DNA of 64,000 nucleotides from an uncultured Pelagibacteraceae bacterium (GCA_902542975.1 CACBWM010000006.1:1-64000), one strand, 5' to 3'. Positions 1 to 10,382 are shown, counted from the stretch's first letter. Translations and numbers: made by a program. The notes: a model not told the origin generated them from the sequence alone.

Positions 1-947
1 ATTTATGTTTTTCATGGTTGCTACAATGATCATCATTGGAGGCTTAACAAGACTTACTGATTCTGGGTTATCAATTACTGAATGGGAATTTTTTAAAGGT
101 TTTTTTCCACCAATGAGTAATGATGCTTGGTTAGCCTATTTTGAATCTTATAAACAAATACCTGAATTTAAACTTCAAAATTATTCTATGACTTTAAGTG
201 AATTCAAAGTGATATTTTGGTGGGAGTGGGCTCACAGATTTTTTGGGCGAATAATTGGCTTGGCATTTTTGGTACCTTTAATTTTTTTTACTATTAAATT
301 AGGTGTAAAAAAACTTTATAGTTTTTATTTGATCTTTTTTTTGATTTGCTTTCAAGGTTTTTTAGGTTGGTTCATGGTTCAGAGTGGTCTTGTGAATAAT
401 ATAGATGTAAGTCACTTTAGATTATCCATACATCTTTTATTTGCTTTTATAATTTTATCGTTAATTTTTTGGAATTATTTAAGTTTAGTAAATTTAAATA
501 AAATGGATAAAAAAATTAATAATTATATGCCTGAATTTTTTTTATTTTTAATCTTCATACAAATTATTATAGGTGCATTCGTTTCTGGTATGGATGCAGG
601 AAAAATATATAACACTTGGCCATTAATGGGTGATTATTATTTTCCAGATGACAATAAATTTATTAATTTATTTAAATTATCTGCTTTTAGCGATCCATCA
701 TTAGTACAATATTTGCATCGCAATTTAGCTTATTTAATATTTGTTATATATATATTTTCGGTATAAATTTTTTTATTTATTTAAACCTGTAATTATTTTA
801 GGTTTAATTATTTTATTACAAATTGTACTAGGAATTCTTACTGTTTTGTCTGGTGCTAGTATTTTAACTGCTTCATTGCATCAATTTAGTTCAATATTAT
901 TAATCACATCATCATTGTATTTTCTGTATAGGAATAGATTTAGTTAA
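1..947 (+). pseudogene. ctaA: Heme A synthase (CtaA/COX15 family), split by an apparent frameshift into ORFs 5..766 and 741..947; 5' end probably outside the window
   Basis: GGLTRLTDSGLSITEW motif, multiple TM segments; the C-terminal part (LHQFSS etc.) continues in another frame after a TATATATATA tract at ~746-755. Confidence 0.8.
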
Positions 948-2057
948 TTATTTTTTTTCTATTACAAACAATTCATTATTAAAATATAGTCCTTTATTCT
1001 TATTAACTATATCTTTAACAACTTTTTGGTAATATTTTTTTCTTTCTGCACTCATTATTTGCTCATCAGATATTTGGTTAACATATACTGCAGCATTCCA
1101 AGCTGAAAATATTAATGATGTAGCAATACCTCCACTAATTTCATTTGGTAATGCTCTCAAAACATATTTAATCGTTTGTTTTTTATTAAATTTTAATTTT
1201 TTTAAAATTTCTTTTTTAGTATTATTTTTTATATATTTAATTATTGATCCGTATAGAGAAGGAAATGGTTTTTCTTTAGGCCAGATTTTCTTAATAATTT
1301 TGTTTCCAGGATCATTTCCACATGCATGAACTACTACTAATTTACCTTTCTTATTCAATGATTTTATCATTGGATCAATGACATATTTAACTTTTTTCTC
1401 CGCAGATATTCTTGATCTATATGGTTGTGATGCAATGATTAAGTCGTAACTATTTTTCCCATTATTTTTTTTTGGAATAACATTTTTCAATGAAAATTCT
1501 TGATCTTTTCGGTAAATTACAATTACAGATGGCTCTTTGTAGGTAGGGGTTCCATTTCTAGGATTTCTTTCAATTTGCCATTTTTTATTTAAAAATTCTT
1601 GATTTAGTTTCCTCAATTGATTTGAAAAATCTAGCGAAGAGTTGCCTTTAAGTTTAACTATTTTCCAATTCAATTTTTTTTGTTTATTTTTGTCATTCGA
1701 TTTAAGTGATGTTGATTCTACGTAATTCAGATTTGAAATAACAAATACTGTATTTTTATGTTCGACAAACCGATCTGGAAGTTTTTCAAGTCCCAATCTA
1801 ACATCTTCCATGCTTATCTCTTTTGTACTTACCAGTAGAGGAATATGTGGCATTTTTTGATGACATTGCCTCATTACACTCATCAATAATGATCCATCTC
1901 CCATACCTGCATCAAATATTTTTAATGCTGGAAATTTTGGTTTTAATTTTTGTACAATAGGTTTTAACGCATCGGCAATCTTGTTTTTTTCGTTAGTCGT
2001 TGTGACAAATAGCAAATATTTTTGTCTATTATCAAAAAATCTAAAATTTTTTTTCAT
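948..2057 (-). CDS. Conserved hypothetical protein, SAM-dependent methyltransferase-like (DAGMGDGS motif)
   Basis: Full-length ORF, glycine-rich motif near N-terminus. Confidence 0.6.
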   Translation of the reverse strand: MKKNFRFFDNRQKYLLFVTTTNEKNKIADALKPIVQKLKPKFPALKIFDAGMGDGSLLMSVMRQCHQKMPHIPLLVSTKEISMEDVRLGLEKLPDRFVEHKNTVFVISNLNYVESTSLKSNDKNKQKKLNWKIVKLKGNSSLDFSNQLRKLNQEFLNKKWQIERNPRNGTPTYKEPSVIVIYRKDQEFSLKNVIPKKNNGKNSYDLIIASQPYRSRISAEKKVKYVIDPMIKSLNKKGKLVVVHACGNDPGNKIIKKIWPKEKPFPSLYGSIIKYIKNNTKKEILKKLKFNKKQTIKYVLRALPNEISGGIATSLIFSAWNAAVYVNQISDEQIMSAERKKYYQKVVKDIVNKNKGLYFNNELFVIEKK

Positions 2058-2076
2058 AAATGCAAATTTGAAATTA

Positions 2077-2889
2077 CTAATTTGCTGGATAATTTGTTGT
2101 TATGAATTTTTTCAAAACATTTAATACTCGATCTGCTTCCTCTAATAACATCATATGTCCGCAATTATCTATTATATCTATTTGACTTCCTTCAATTAAA
2201 TTAGCCAGTTTTTTACCTTCTTTTACTGGACACATCTTATCGTCAGTGGCAAGTATAGAAAGGGTGGGTATTTTAATTTGTTTAGCGGCTTCAAAACCAT
2301 TTTTGTAATTATCGCATGCTCTAAAGTCTACACCGAGGGTATTTTTTATTGTTCTAGTTTTAGCTAACATTGACCCAGTATTGATATGATATAAACCTGG
2401 CACAGGATGACCGCCAAAGTGACCAGCTGGTCCATGAGCCCAGTCCATCATTAATTCAACAGCTTTAGGATCATTATTTTCTGCTAAAGATAATAATTCA
2501 GGGTTCATTGGAATTGCACCAGCACCACCCATTAAACTTAATGTTTTTATTTTATCAGGATTCCTTGATGTACACTCAACAGTAACTAAACATCCTTGTG
2601 AATGACCAACTAACGAAGCTTCTTTATATCCAACTGCATCAATGACATCACTGACCCAATCAGCCATATCCTCAATTGATTTTAAGCTTTCGCCACCTGA
2701 TAATCCATGACCTGGCATATCTAAAGCTAAAACACTATAACCATGGAATGCAAAATATCTTGTTTGCAAAACCCATGTCATATGAGTCAGTCCACTACCG
2801 TGTACAAATATTATTAACGGTTTATTCTTATCAAAGGGTCTACCTCCTGTAGAAGCATAAACCTCGTTATTATTTACCTGAAACTTCAT
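2077..2889 (-). CDS. Alpha/beta hydrolase
   Basis: HGSGLTHMTW oxyanion region, GHSQG nucleophile elbow, C-terminal DNCGHMM. Confidence 0.85.
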   Translation of the reverse strand: MKFQVNNNEVYASTGGRPFDKNKPLIIFVHGSGLTHMTWVLQTRYFAFHGYSVLALDMPGHGLSGGESLKSIEDMADWVSDVIDAVGYKEASLVGHSQGCLVTVECTSRNPDKIKTLSLMGGAGAIPMNPELLSLAENNDPKAVELMMDWAHGPAGHFGGHPVPGLYHINTGSMLAKTRTIKNTLGVDFRACDNYKNGFEAAKQIKIPTLSILATDDKMCPVKEGKKLANLIEGSQIDIIDNCGHMMLLEEADRVLNVLKKFITTNYPAN

Positions 2890-4214
2890 TGATTGGATAC
2901 GAGTCTAGGTTTCCTAGCAGCTCTAAATCCATTTTCAAAGTCGTTTTTAATATCATCTATATCTTCAATACCAACGGATAATCTGATCATATCATGGGAT
3001 AAACCCGCAAATTTTAATGTAGCTTCATCCATTTGAGAATGTGTTGCTGATGCTGGATGAATTACCAATGTACGTGTATCCCCAACATTTGCTAAATGAG
3101 AAGCAAGTTTAACGTTATTAATAAATGCTTCACCTGCAGCTTTTCCACCTTTAATACCAAATGCTATCATTGATCCTTTGCCATTCGGTAATAATTTGCT
3201 TGCTAAATCATGATCAGGATGATCTGGAACACTCGGGTGCGAAACCCAAGCAACACTTTCGTGACCTAATAAATACTCGACCATTTTTTCAGCATTCTCG
3301 CAATGCTTTTTCATTCTAACAGAAAGTGTCTCAATACCTTGTAAGACATTCCAAGCATTTTGAGGGCTTAGACAAGGACCAAAATCTCTCATACCTTCTG
3401 CTCTTGCTTTCATTGTAAATGCAGTTGGTCCAAATTCTTCAGCAAAAGATAATCCATGATAACCTTCATATGGTTGAGTCATTGTTGGAAATTTATCATT
3501 TTGCATCCAGTCAAACTTACCACCTTCAACAATTATACCAGCCATTGAAGATCCATGACCTGCCATCCATTTAGTAAGTGAATGAACTACAATATCAGCA
3601 CCGTGCTCTATAGGTTTACATAAATAAGGTGTTTGATAAGTTGCATCTACCATTAAAGGAATACCAGCATCGTGAGCTATTTTAGCAATCTCAGGCATAT
3701 TCATTATTTCATTCCCTGGATTACCTACAAGTTCTCCAAAAATACCTTTAGTATTTTTTTGAATTGCTTTTTTAAATCCTTCTGTGTCTCTTGGTTTTAC
3801 AAATGTTGTTTTAATACCAAATTTTGGAAGCGTTAATCTAAATAGATTTACAGTTCCACCATAAAGCTGTGATGATACAACCAAATGATCTCCTGCCTCA
3901 CATAGCGTCATTACTGCAAGAAATATTGCGCTCATTCCAGAAGAAGTAGCAAGTGCAGCTGTACCACCTTCTAATGAAGCAACTCTTTCTTCTAAAACTG
4001 CAACTGTTGGATTTGATATCCTACTATAAATATGTCCACCTCTTTCTAAATTAAATAACGCTGCTGCATGATCTACATCATCAAATAGATATGAAGTCGT
4101 TTGGTATATTGGTACTTGTCTTGAACCAGCATTTTTATGAGGTTGATATCCGGCGTGTAAACTAAGGGTATCGAATTTATATGTTTTAGGATCCATTCCT
4201 TTTTTGTCTGACAT
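2886..4214 (-). CDS. metY: O-acetylhomoserine aminocarboxypropyltransferase/sulfhydrylase (Cys/Met PLP enzyme)
   Basis: TLSLHAGYQP, PIYQTTSY, HSLTKW PLP-lysine motif. Confidence 0.9.
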   Translation of the reverse strand: MSDKKGMDPKTYKFDTLSLHAGYQPHKNAGSRQVPIYQTTSYLFDDVDHAAALFNLERGGHIYSRISNPTVAVLEERVASLEGGTAALATSSGMSAIFLAVMTLCEAGDHLVVSSQLYGGTVNLFRLTLPKFGIKTTFVKPRDTEGFKKAIQKNTKGIFGELVGNPGNEIMNMPEIAKIAHDAGIPLMVDATYQTPYLCKPIEHGADIVVHSLTKWMAGHGSSMAGIIVEGGKFDWMQNDKFPTMTQPYEGYHGLSFAEEFGPTAFTMKARAEGMRDFGPCLSPQNAWNVLQGIETLSVRMKKHCENAEKMVEYLLGHESVAWVSHPSVPDHPDHDLASKLLPNGKGSMIAFGIKGGKAAGEAFINNVKLASHLANVGDTRTLVIHPASATHSQMDEATLKFAGLSHDMIRLSVGIEDIDDIKNDFENGFRAARKPRLVSNQ

Positions 4215-4331
4215 TTAGTTGCTCCTGTTTAAATTTTTAAGATTTTATTATAAACTAATATTAACGCTAATTAATAGCTAATTAATTAGTTAAAACTATC
4301 AAAAATGACTTAAGTTATAACTGTATATAGT

Positions 4332-4360
4332 TTGACAATATATCGATTTATAAGTATTAA
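4332..4360 (+). promoter_or_regulatory. Candidate sigma70-type promoter for rplM-rpsI: TTGACA (4332-4337), 17-nt spacer, TATTAA (4355-4360)
   Basis: Consensus -35 and near-consensus -10 at optimal spacing immediately upstream of the likely ATG at 4371. Confidence 0.65.
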
Positions 4361-4370
4361 TCCCGCAATT

Positions 4371-4829
4371 ATGACTAAATTTCTTAAAAAAGAGGACCTA
4401 AATAGTAAATGGTTTGAAATTGACGCAACTGGAGCTGTGGTAGGAAGACTAGCAACCGTTGTATCAAAAATTCTTAGAGGAAAAAATAAAGCAACTTTTA
4501 CTCCTCATATGGATAGTGGAGATTTTGTTGTTGTTAAAAACGTAGATCAATTAAAATTTACAGGAAACAAGTTTTCAAATAAAAAATATTATAGACATAC
4601 AGGTCATCCTGGGGGAATTAAAGAAACAACACCTGAAATATTACAATCTTCAAAACCAGGTGAAGTTTTAAAGATGGCTGTAAAAAGAATGTTGCCTGGT
4701 GGTCCTTTAGCTAAAAAACAATTGACTAAACTTAAGGTTTACTCAGGATCAGATCATCCTCACTCAGCACAAAACCCTGAAGTAATAGAGATTGGAAAAC
4801 TTAATTCAAAAAATTTAGTAAGAAATTAA
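4371..4829 (+). CDS. rplM: 50S ribosomal protein L13 (start moved from the TTG at 4332 to the ATG at 4371)
   Basis: WFEIDATGAVVGRLAT, L13 family; followed directly by rpsI. Confidence 0.95.
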   Translation: MTKFLKKEDLNSKWFEIDATGAVVGRLATVVSKILRGKNKATFTPHMDSGDFVVVKNVDQLKFTGNKFSNKKYYRHTGHPGGIKETTPEILQSSKPGEVLKMAVKRMLPGGPLAKKQLTKLKVYSGSDHPHSAQNPEVIEIGKLNSKNLVRN

Positions 4830-4830
4830 A

Positions 4831-5262
4831 ATGGAAACAAATCAATCAACATCCTCAAAACTAAAATTAGATTTTAAAGATGCGAAATATGCAACAGGTA
4901 GAAGAAAAACTTCAATTGCAAAAGTTTGGTTAAAAAAAGGAACTGGTAAAATTTACGTTAATGGTAAAAATCTTGATGATTATTTCACAAGAGCTACTCA
5001 TAAAATGCAAATACTAAGACCTTTTGAAATTATCAATCAATCTACAGAATACGATGTTAGGTCTCAAGTTGTCGGTGGTGGTCATACAGGTCAAGCGGGA
5101 GCATTAGTACATGGTATATCAAGAGCACTATTACAATTTGATGAAAATCTAAAACCAACACTTAGAAAAGAAAAACTTACCACGAGAGATTCTAGATCAG
5201 TTGAGAGAAAAAAACCTGGTCGAGCAAAAGCTAGAAGAAGTTATCAGTTTTCTAAAAGATAA
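4831..5262 (+). CDS. rpsI: 30S ribosomal protein S9
   Basis: ATGRRKTSIAKVWL and C-terminal KKPGRAKARRSYQFSKR. Confidence 0.97.
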   Translation: METNQSTSSKLKLDFKDAKYATGRRKTSIAKVWLKKGTGKIYVNGKNLDDYFTRATHKMQILRPFEIINQSTEYDVRSQVVGGGHTGQAGALVHGISRALLQFDENLKPTLRKEKLTTRDSRSVERKKPGRAKARRSYQFSKR

Positions 5263-5295
5263 TATCATTTTAACAAACAACTGTTATACTACAAT

Positions 5296-6318
5296 ATGTC
5301 CAAGATAAATGCATTAGTTGCTGGAGCCACAGGATACATAGGTATTCAATTAGTTAAATTATTAACTAAACATAAGAGAGTTAAAATTAAATATCTTTGT
5401 GGTGATACCTCTGTAGGTAAGAAAATTAGCTCTTATGATAAATACTTTAATAAATATAAACTACCAAAAATTGTTAAATTTAATAAAGAATTATTAAAAA
5501 GTGTTGATGTTGTATTTACTGCATTACCCAATGGAGAGGCTCAAAAAATTTCAAAAAATTTAAATAATAAAAATATTTTAATTGATTTAGCAGCAGATTT
5601 TAGACTTAAATCAGCCAGTGATTATTTGAAATGGTATAAAATCAAACACAATGCACCTAAATTAATCAAAAAAAGTATTTATTCTTTACCCGAGTTAAAC
5701 AATCAGAACATTAAAAAATATAAGATAATTTCTTGTCCAGGCTGTTATCCAACATCAATTTTGTTACCTCTAGTACCGTTAATTAATAAAAATATTGTTA
5801 AATCAAACAATATCATAATTGACTCTAAATCTGGTTATTCAGGTGCAGGCAGAAATATTCATAAAAAATATAACAACAAATTTTTAAATGAGACATTGAG
5901 TGCTTATGGTTTAGCTTTTCACAGACACAATTCAGAAATTGATCAGGAACTAAAAATAAAAACTGGCAAAAAGGTAAAATTTCAATTTACACCTCATCTT
6001 TCACCAATGTTTAGAGGAATATTAACTACCATTTATTTAGATCTAAAAAGGAATGATTCTCTTAAAAAAATTTATTCTTTTCTAAAAAAATATTACAAAA
6101 ATCATAAATTCATTAAAATTTTGAAACCAAATACTTTTTTAGGAACTAATGAAGTAATAAACACAAATAATTGTTATATTTCCGTGTGTGAGAGTAAATA
6201 TAAGAATAAAATTATTATATTGTCAGCAATAGATAATTTGATTAAGGGTGGTAGTGGACAGGCTGTTCAAAATATGAATGTTTTATTTGGATATAAATCT
6301 GACGAAGGATTAAATTAA
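5296..6318 (+). CDS. argC: N-acetyl-gamma-glutamyl-phosphate reductase
   Basis: GATGYIGIQLVKLL, SCPGCYPTS active site. Confidence 0.93.
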   Translation: MSKINALVAGATGYIGIQLVKLLTKHKRVKIKYLCGDTSVGKKISSYDKYFNKYKLPKIVKFNKELLKSVDVVFTALPNGEAQKISKNLNNKNILIDLAADFRLKSASDYLKWYKIKHNAPKLIKKSIYSLPELNNQNIKKYKIISCPGCYPTSILLPLVPLINKNIVKSNNIIIDSKSGYSGAGRNIHKKYNNKFLNETLSAYGLAFHRHNSEIDQELKIKTGKKVKFQFTPHLSPMFRGILTTIYLDLKRNDSLKKIYSFLKKYYKNHKFIKILKPNTFLGTNEVINTNNCYISVCESKYKNKIIILSAIDNLIKGGSGQAVQNMNVLFGYKSDEGLN

Positions 6319-6521
6319 TGAGAATACTGATAATTTTATTAATTTTTTTATTTATAAATAATTGTTCTAACCAAAACTTTGGTTCTTTTTTAAAGAAAAA
6401 AAATGATGATATGGTTCAAAAACCAAATTTAGATATTGATAAAAATATATCTTTCGAGGATTTTAAAAATAAAATCGTTAATTATGGAAAAAATAGTAGT
6501 TTTCCGAGTTTAGATGATTGA
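6318..6521 (+). CDS. Small putative lipoprotein
   Basis: Hydrophobic N-terminus followed by NNCSNQ lipobox-like Cys; ATGA overlap with argC. Confidence 0.55.
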   Translation: MRILIILLIFLFINNCSNQNFGSFLKKKNDDMVQKPNLDIDKNISFEDFKNKIVNYGKNSSFPSLDD

Positions 6522-7812
6522 TATGACTAAAAAGCTTAATATAGCAATTGTTGGATTAGGGCAGATTGGTAATTATCTCTATAATGAATTAAATACAAAA
6601 AAAAAAGATATTCTAAAAAAAACTGGAAAAATTATCTCTGTTTCTGCAATTTCAGCTAAAAATATTAATAAAAAAAGAAAATTTAGAATTAATAAGAAAA
6701 TATTTTATAAAGACCCCTTTAAAATTTTTAAAAATAATAAAATTGATATTTTAATTGAAGCCATTGGTCAATCTGATGGTATATCTAAAAAAATTGTAGA
6801 ATTTGCGCTTAAGAATAAAATTCATGTTGTAACTCCTAATAAAGCATTAATTTCTAAACACGGTAATAACCTTTCTAAACTTGCTGAAAAAAATAAAGTT
6901 AATTTAGAATTTGAAGCGTCAGTAGGAGGTGGCATCCCTGTATTAAGAACTATTAAAGAAGGACTAGCAACTAATAAAATAAGTAAAGTATATGGAATAT
7001 TAAATGGCACTTGTAATTATATATTATCTGAAATGGAAGAAACTAAGTCTAGCTTTTCAAATGTATTAAAAAAAGCTCAACTATTAGGTTATGCTGAACC
7101 AGGTAATCCAAAATTAGATTTAAATGGTTACGATGCTTTAGCTAAAGTTAAAATTCTTTCTGCTTTAGCATTTAATAATAAAGTATCAAATTCAAAATGT
7201 TTAATGGAGGGTATTGAAAATATAGAATACAAGGATTTAGAAATTGCAAATCAATTAAATTATAAAATTAAATTATTGGGAATAACAGAAATTGTTAATA
7301 ATAAATTATTTGAAAGAGTTCATCCGTGTTTAATTAAAAAAAATACTTATATCGCAAATGTTAATGGTGTTATGAATGCTGTTATAATTGAAGGTAATCC
7401 AGTAGGGGAGAGTGTTTTGCAAGGAGAAGGTGCTGGGCCTGGTCCAACATCATCTGCTTTAATGTCTGATCTTTTGTCAATTTTACGTGGAAATATCAAA
7501 TACCCTTTTGGGATTTCTGATGATAAAAGAAAATCTCCTTCAATATATAATACTGATAATTATTCAAATGCTTTATATATTAGGCTTGAAGTTAAAGATA
7601 AACCGGGTGTTCTATCTGAAATCACAAAAAAATTTGCTAAATACAAAATATCTGTACAAAGATTAATACAAATACCAAATAATAAAAATAAAACTGCTTC
7701 TATTGTGATTATAACTCACAAATCTTTGGAAAAGGATTATCAGAAATGTATTAAATCTTTTAGATCAAATTTAAATATTATTAAAAACCCTGTATTATTA
7801 AGACTTTTTTAA
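6514..7812 (+). CDS. hom: Homoserine dehydrogenase
   Basis: GLGQIGNYL, TPNKALIS, GGGIPVLR, GILNGTCNYIL, C-terminal ACT domain; likely start ATG at 6523. Confidence 0.93.
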   Translation: MIDMTKKLNIAIVGLGQIGNYLYNELNTKKKDILKKTGKIISVSAISAKNINKKRKFRINKKIFYKDPFKIFKNNKIDILIEAIGQSDGISKKIVEFALKNKIHVVTPNKALISKHGNNLSKLAEKNKVNLEFEASVGGGIPVLRTIKEGLATNKISKVYGILNGTCNYILSEMEETKSSFSNVLKKAQLLGYAEPGNPKLDLNGYDALAKVKILSALAFNNKVSNSKCLMEGIENIEYKDLEIANQLNYKIKLLGITEIVNNKLFERVHPCLIKKNTYIANVNGVMNAVIIEGNPVGESVLQGEGAGPGPTSSALMSDLLSILRGNIKYPFGISDDKRKSPSIYNTDNYSNALYIRLEVKDKPGVLSEITKKFAKYKISVQRLIQIPNNKNKTASIVIITHKSLEKDYQKCIKSFRSNLNIIKNPVLLRLF

Positions 7813-8711
7813 TGGAACTTTATTTAAAGCTCTTTGAAGTTCTATTCCCTGTATTTTTTATTGTTGGAATTGGTTTTTTATTAGGGAAAAAAAATCCAAA
7901 TTTCGATACTTCATTTATAACATCTTATGCTGGAAATTTTGGAACTCCAGCTTTAGTGATTTTCTCTCTTACATCTACAGGTGTTACTTTTGATATATTT
8001 GCTGAATATTTTATTTATGCATTAATATTACTCTCATCATTTGCTTTAATTGGTCTTGTTTTTTTAATTCTTATGAAAAAAGATTATATTAGAGAATTAC
8101 CTACTTTTTTTTTACCTAATACAGGTAATATGGGTATACCAATATGTCTTTTTGCTTATGGTAAATTGGGAATGGGTGTAGCTGCAGCTATATCATCTTT
8201 GGTAATACTCTTACATTTTACTGCTAATATATTTCTTGCAAAAAGAAAATTTGATTTTTCAATAATCGCAAAAAGTCCCTCCTTCTATACAATTATTTTG
8301 ACCGTTATCTTTTTATACTACGGCAAAGAAATGCCAGTTTTTGTGATTAACACAACAATGCTTTTATCTTATGCAATGATTGTAATGATTTTAATGTCTT
8401 TAGGCATTGCTTTAACCCAAATGAAAGTATTTTCTTTGAGAGACTCAATTATAACATCAATTGGTAGAGTAATTCTTGGTCCAATTGTAGGTTTTTTTAT
8501 TATAAAATTTTTTAATTTATCTGGTTTTGCAGCTGGAGTTTTGCTAATTCAATCCTCTATGCCTAGTGCAATTTTATGTTATTTGGTTGCTTCAATGTAT
8601 TCACCAAAAAAAAATGTAGATAATATTTCCAGCACAATTGTTGTTTCTACTTTAATGTCATTGGTTACAGTGCCAATTACAGTATTTATTGCCCTTAAAT
8701 ATTTCGCTTAA
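7812..8711 (+). CDS. AEC family (auxin efflux carrier-like) transporter
   Basis: ~10 TM segments, LPNTGNMGIP and QSSMPSA motifs. Confidence 0.8.
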   Translation: MELYLKLFEVLFPVFFIVGIGFLLGKKNPNFDTSFITSYAGNFGTPALVIFSLTSTGVTFDIFAEYFIYALILLSSFALIGLVFLILMKKDYIRELPTFFLPNTGNMGIPICLFAYGKLGMGVAAAISSLVILLHFTANIFLAKRKFDFSIIAKSPSFYTIILTVIFLYYGKEMPVFVINTTMLLSYAMIVMILMSLGIALTQMKVFSLRDSIITSIGRVILGPIVGFFIIKFFNLSGFAAGVLLIQSSMPSAILCYLVASMYSPKKNVDNISSTIVVSTLMSLVTVPITVFIALKYFA

Positions 8712-9560
8712 ATGAAAGCGATATTTTTAAATTTATCTGCATGGATGGTTTTGCCCTTTATGGATGTCATTGCAAAATACTTATCTTCGGATTTATCTTT
8801 TTTTCAAATAACATGGGCTAGATATTTTTTTACAGTTGTATTCACAACTTTTTTTATGTTTTTATTTTTTAGAGAACAATTGAAGTTTTCTCAAAATATC
8901 AAATTACAAATAATTAGAGGTTTGTCTTTATTTTTTGCAAATATATGTTTTTTTTACTCCATTTCTGTAATCTCAATGGCAAAAGCGTTAACATTGGCAT
9001 TCGTTGCTCCATTGGTTACAACTGCTCTTTCCCCATTTTTACTTAAAGAAAAAGTCGGATATAGACGGTGGACTGCTGTATTAGTCGGTTTTTTTGGTAT
9101 TTTAGTTGTTATAAGACCTGGAATTATAGAGATTAATCTTGCTAGTTTAGCAGCAGTTGGAACAGGCTGTTTTTACGGCTTCTATCTAATAATAACTCGA
9201 AAATTGCATTCAACAGATAGTCCTTTACTCACATTGCTGATTACGGGCGTAGTAGGGGCCATTATCGCATCTTTTTTTGTTCCTATTGTTTGGATTAATC
9301 CTACTCCAATTCAATGGTCTTGGATGGCTCTGATGGGTATATTTGCATGTTTAGGCCATATATTAATCATTTTATCTCTTCGTTACGCTGATGCTTCAAA
9401 ATTAGCACCATTTGGTTATTTCGAGATAATTACTAACCTTATTTTAGGGTATTATGTGTTTTCGGATTTTCCTGATAAATATACTTTTATTGGACTTTTT
9501 ATAATTGTTTCGTCAGGATTATATGTTTTTAAAAGGGAATATTATCATAAACATAAGTAA
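8712..9560 (+). CDS. DMT/EamA family transporter
   Basis: Two EamA-like repeats, ~10 TM. Confidence 0.85.
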   Translation: MKAIFLNLSAWMVLPFMDVIAKYLSSDLSFFQITWARYFFTVVFTTFFMFLFFREQLKFSQNIKLQIIRGLSLFFANICFFYSISVISMAKALTLAFVAPLVTTALSPFLLKEKVGYRRWTAVLVGFFGILVVIRPGIIEINLASLAAVGTGCFYGFYLIITRKLHSTDSPLLTLLITGVVGAIIASFFVPIVWINPTPIQWSWMALMGIFACLGHILIILSLRYADASKLAPFGYFEIITNLILGYYVFSDFPDKYTFIGLFIIVSSGLYVFKREYYHKHK

Positions 9561-10091
9561 ATATATATGTACTATATACTAATGTAATACTTTAATTAAC
9601 ATGTGTAAACTACTGTAATTAATATATTTTAATAAATATCTTAACCAAAGATATATTTATATAAAATATAAAAAATAATGGAGTAAAATCATAAAATTTT
9701 CAATTAAATAAAAGCTGTAAATTAAAAATAATCAATAAATTACAGTTATCTAAATTAAAAAAATAGACAATAAAATTGGATTATGAGATAGGGGACAATA
9801 ATTCAATAAAATCAACTATTTTGAAGAAATTTTAAAATAAATCTATTGATAATAAAAATTAGTTTTAATTTGATATGGAAAATTCTTAATATTAATTGCA
9901 ATAAATATACAAAAAAATAATATTTTTCTTAATAATTACCCAAGTAATGCAATTTATGAATATAGCGTTTAATGCCCCAAATATAGGGCTAATTTAAAGA
10001 TTTTATTTTATAAGCTGCAACCAATAGGGGAATTTAAAATTGTATTACTAAATGTTGTTAAATTTAAAAAAAACGTTGGTATTGCTAACTT

Positions 10092-10367
10092 TTAGAGCAA
10101 AATTCCTTCGGATTTGAGCAGTTTTTTCTTGGTTTTTATACCACCTTTTCCAGAATATCCTCCTAGAGATCCATCAGACCTGATTACTCTATGGCAAGGT
10201 ATTTTAGGAGCATATGGGTTTTTTCCAATAGCATTAGCTACAGCTCTAACAGCTCTAGGTTTTTTAATACCCTTTGCAACGTCAGAATAGGTTAAGACAC
10301 TACCTTTTTTAATTGTTTTTAAGTATTTCCAGACTTTAATTTGAAATTTTGTACCTTTAAGGATCAT
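10092..10367 (-). CDS. MGMT/Ogt-family methylated-DNA--cysteine methyltransferase, DNA-binding domain only
   Basis: PCHRVIRSDGSLGGYSGG-type active site (PKIPCHRVIRSDGSLGGYSGKGG); 91 aa. Confidence 0.85.
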   Translation of the reverse strand: MILKGTKFQIKVWKYLKTIKKGSVLTYSDVAKGIKKPRAVRAVANAIGKNPYAPKIPCHRVIRSDGSLGGYSGKGGIKTKKKLLKSEGILL

Positions 10368-10382
10368 ATAAAGATAAAAACC

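Noticed and set aside
4332-4370. N-terminal extension of L13 from the TTG at 4332
   Set aside because: The codons overlap a consensus -35/-10 promoter, and L13 homology begins at the ATG at 4371
6822-7010. Antisense ORF in hom, and similar nested ORFs (13914..14153, 14547..14759, 15835..16062, 16226..16414, 21314..21538, 23699..23977, 26653..26862, 28348..28599, 28745..28966, 43292..43483, 48392..48856, 48865..49059, 54514..54783, 56659..56988, 62345..62539, 62392..62586)
   Set aside because: Each overlaps a confident gene in another frame and shows no family motifs
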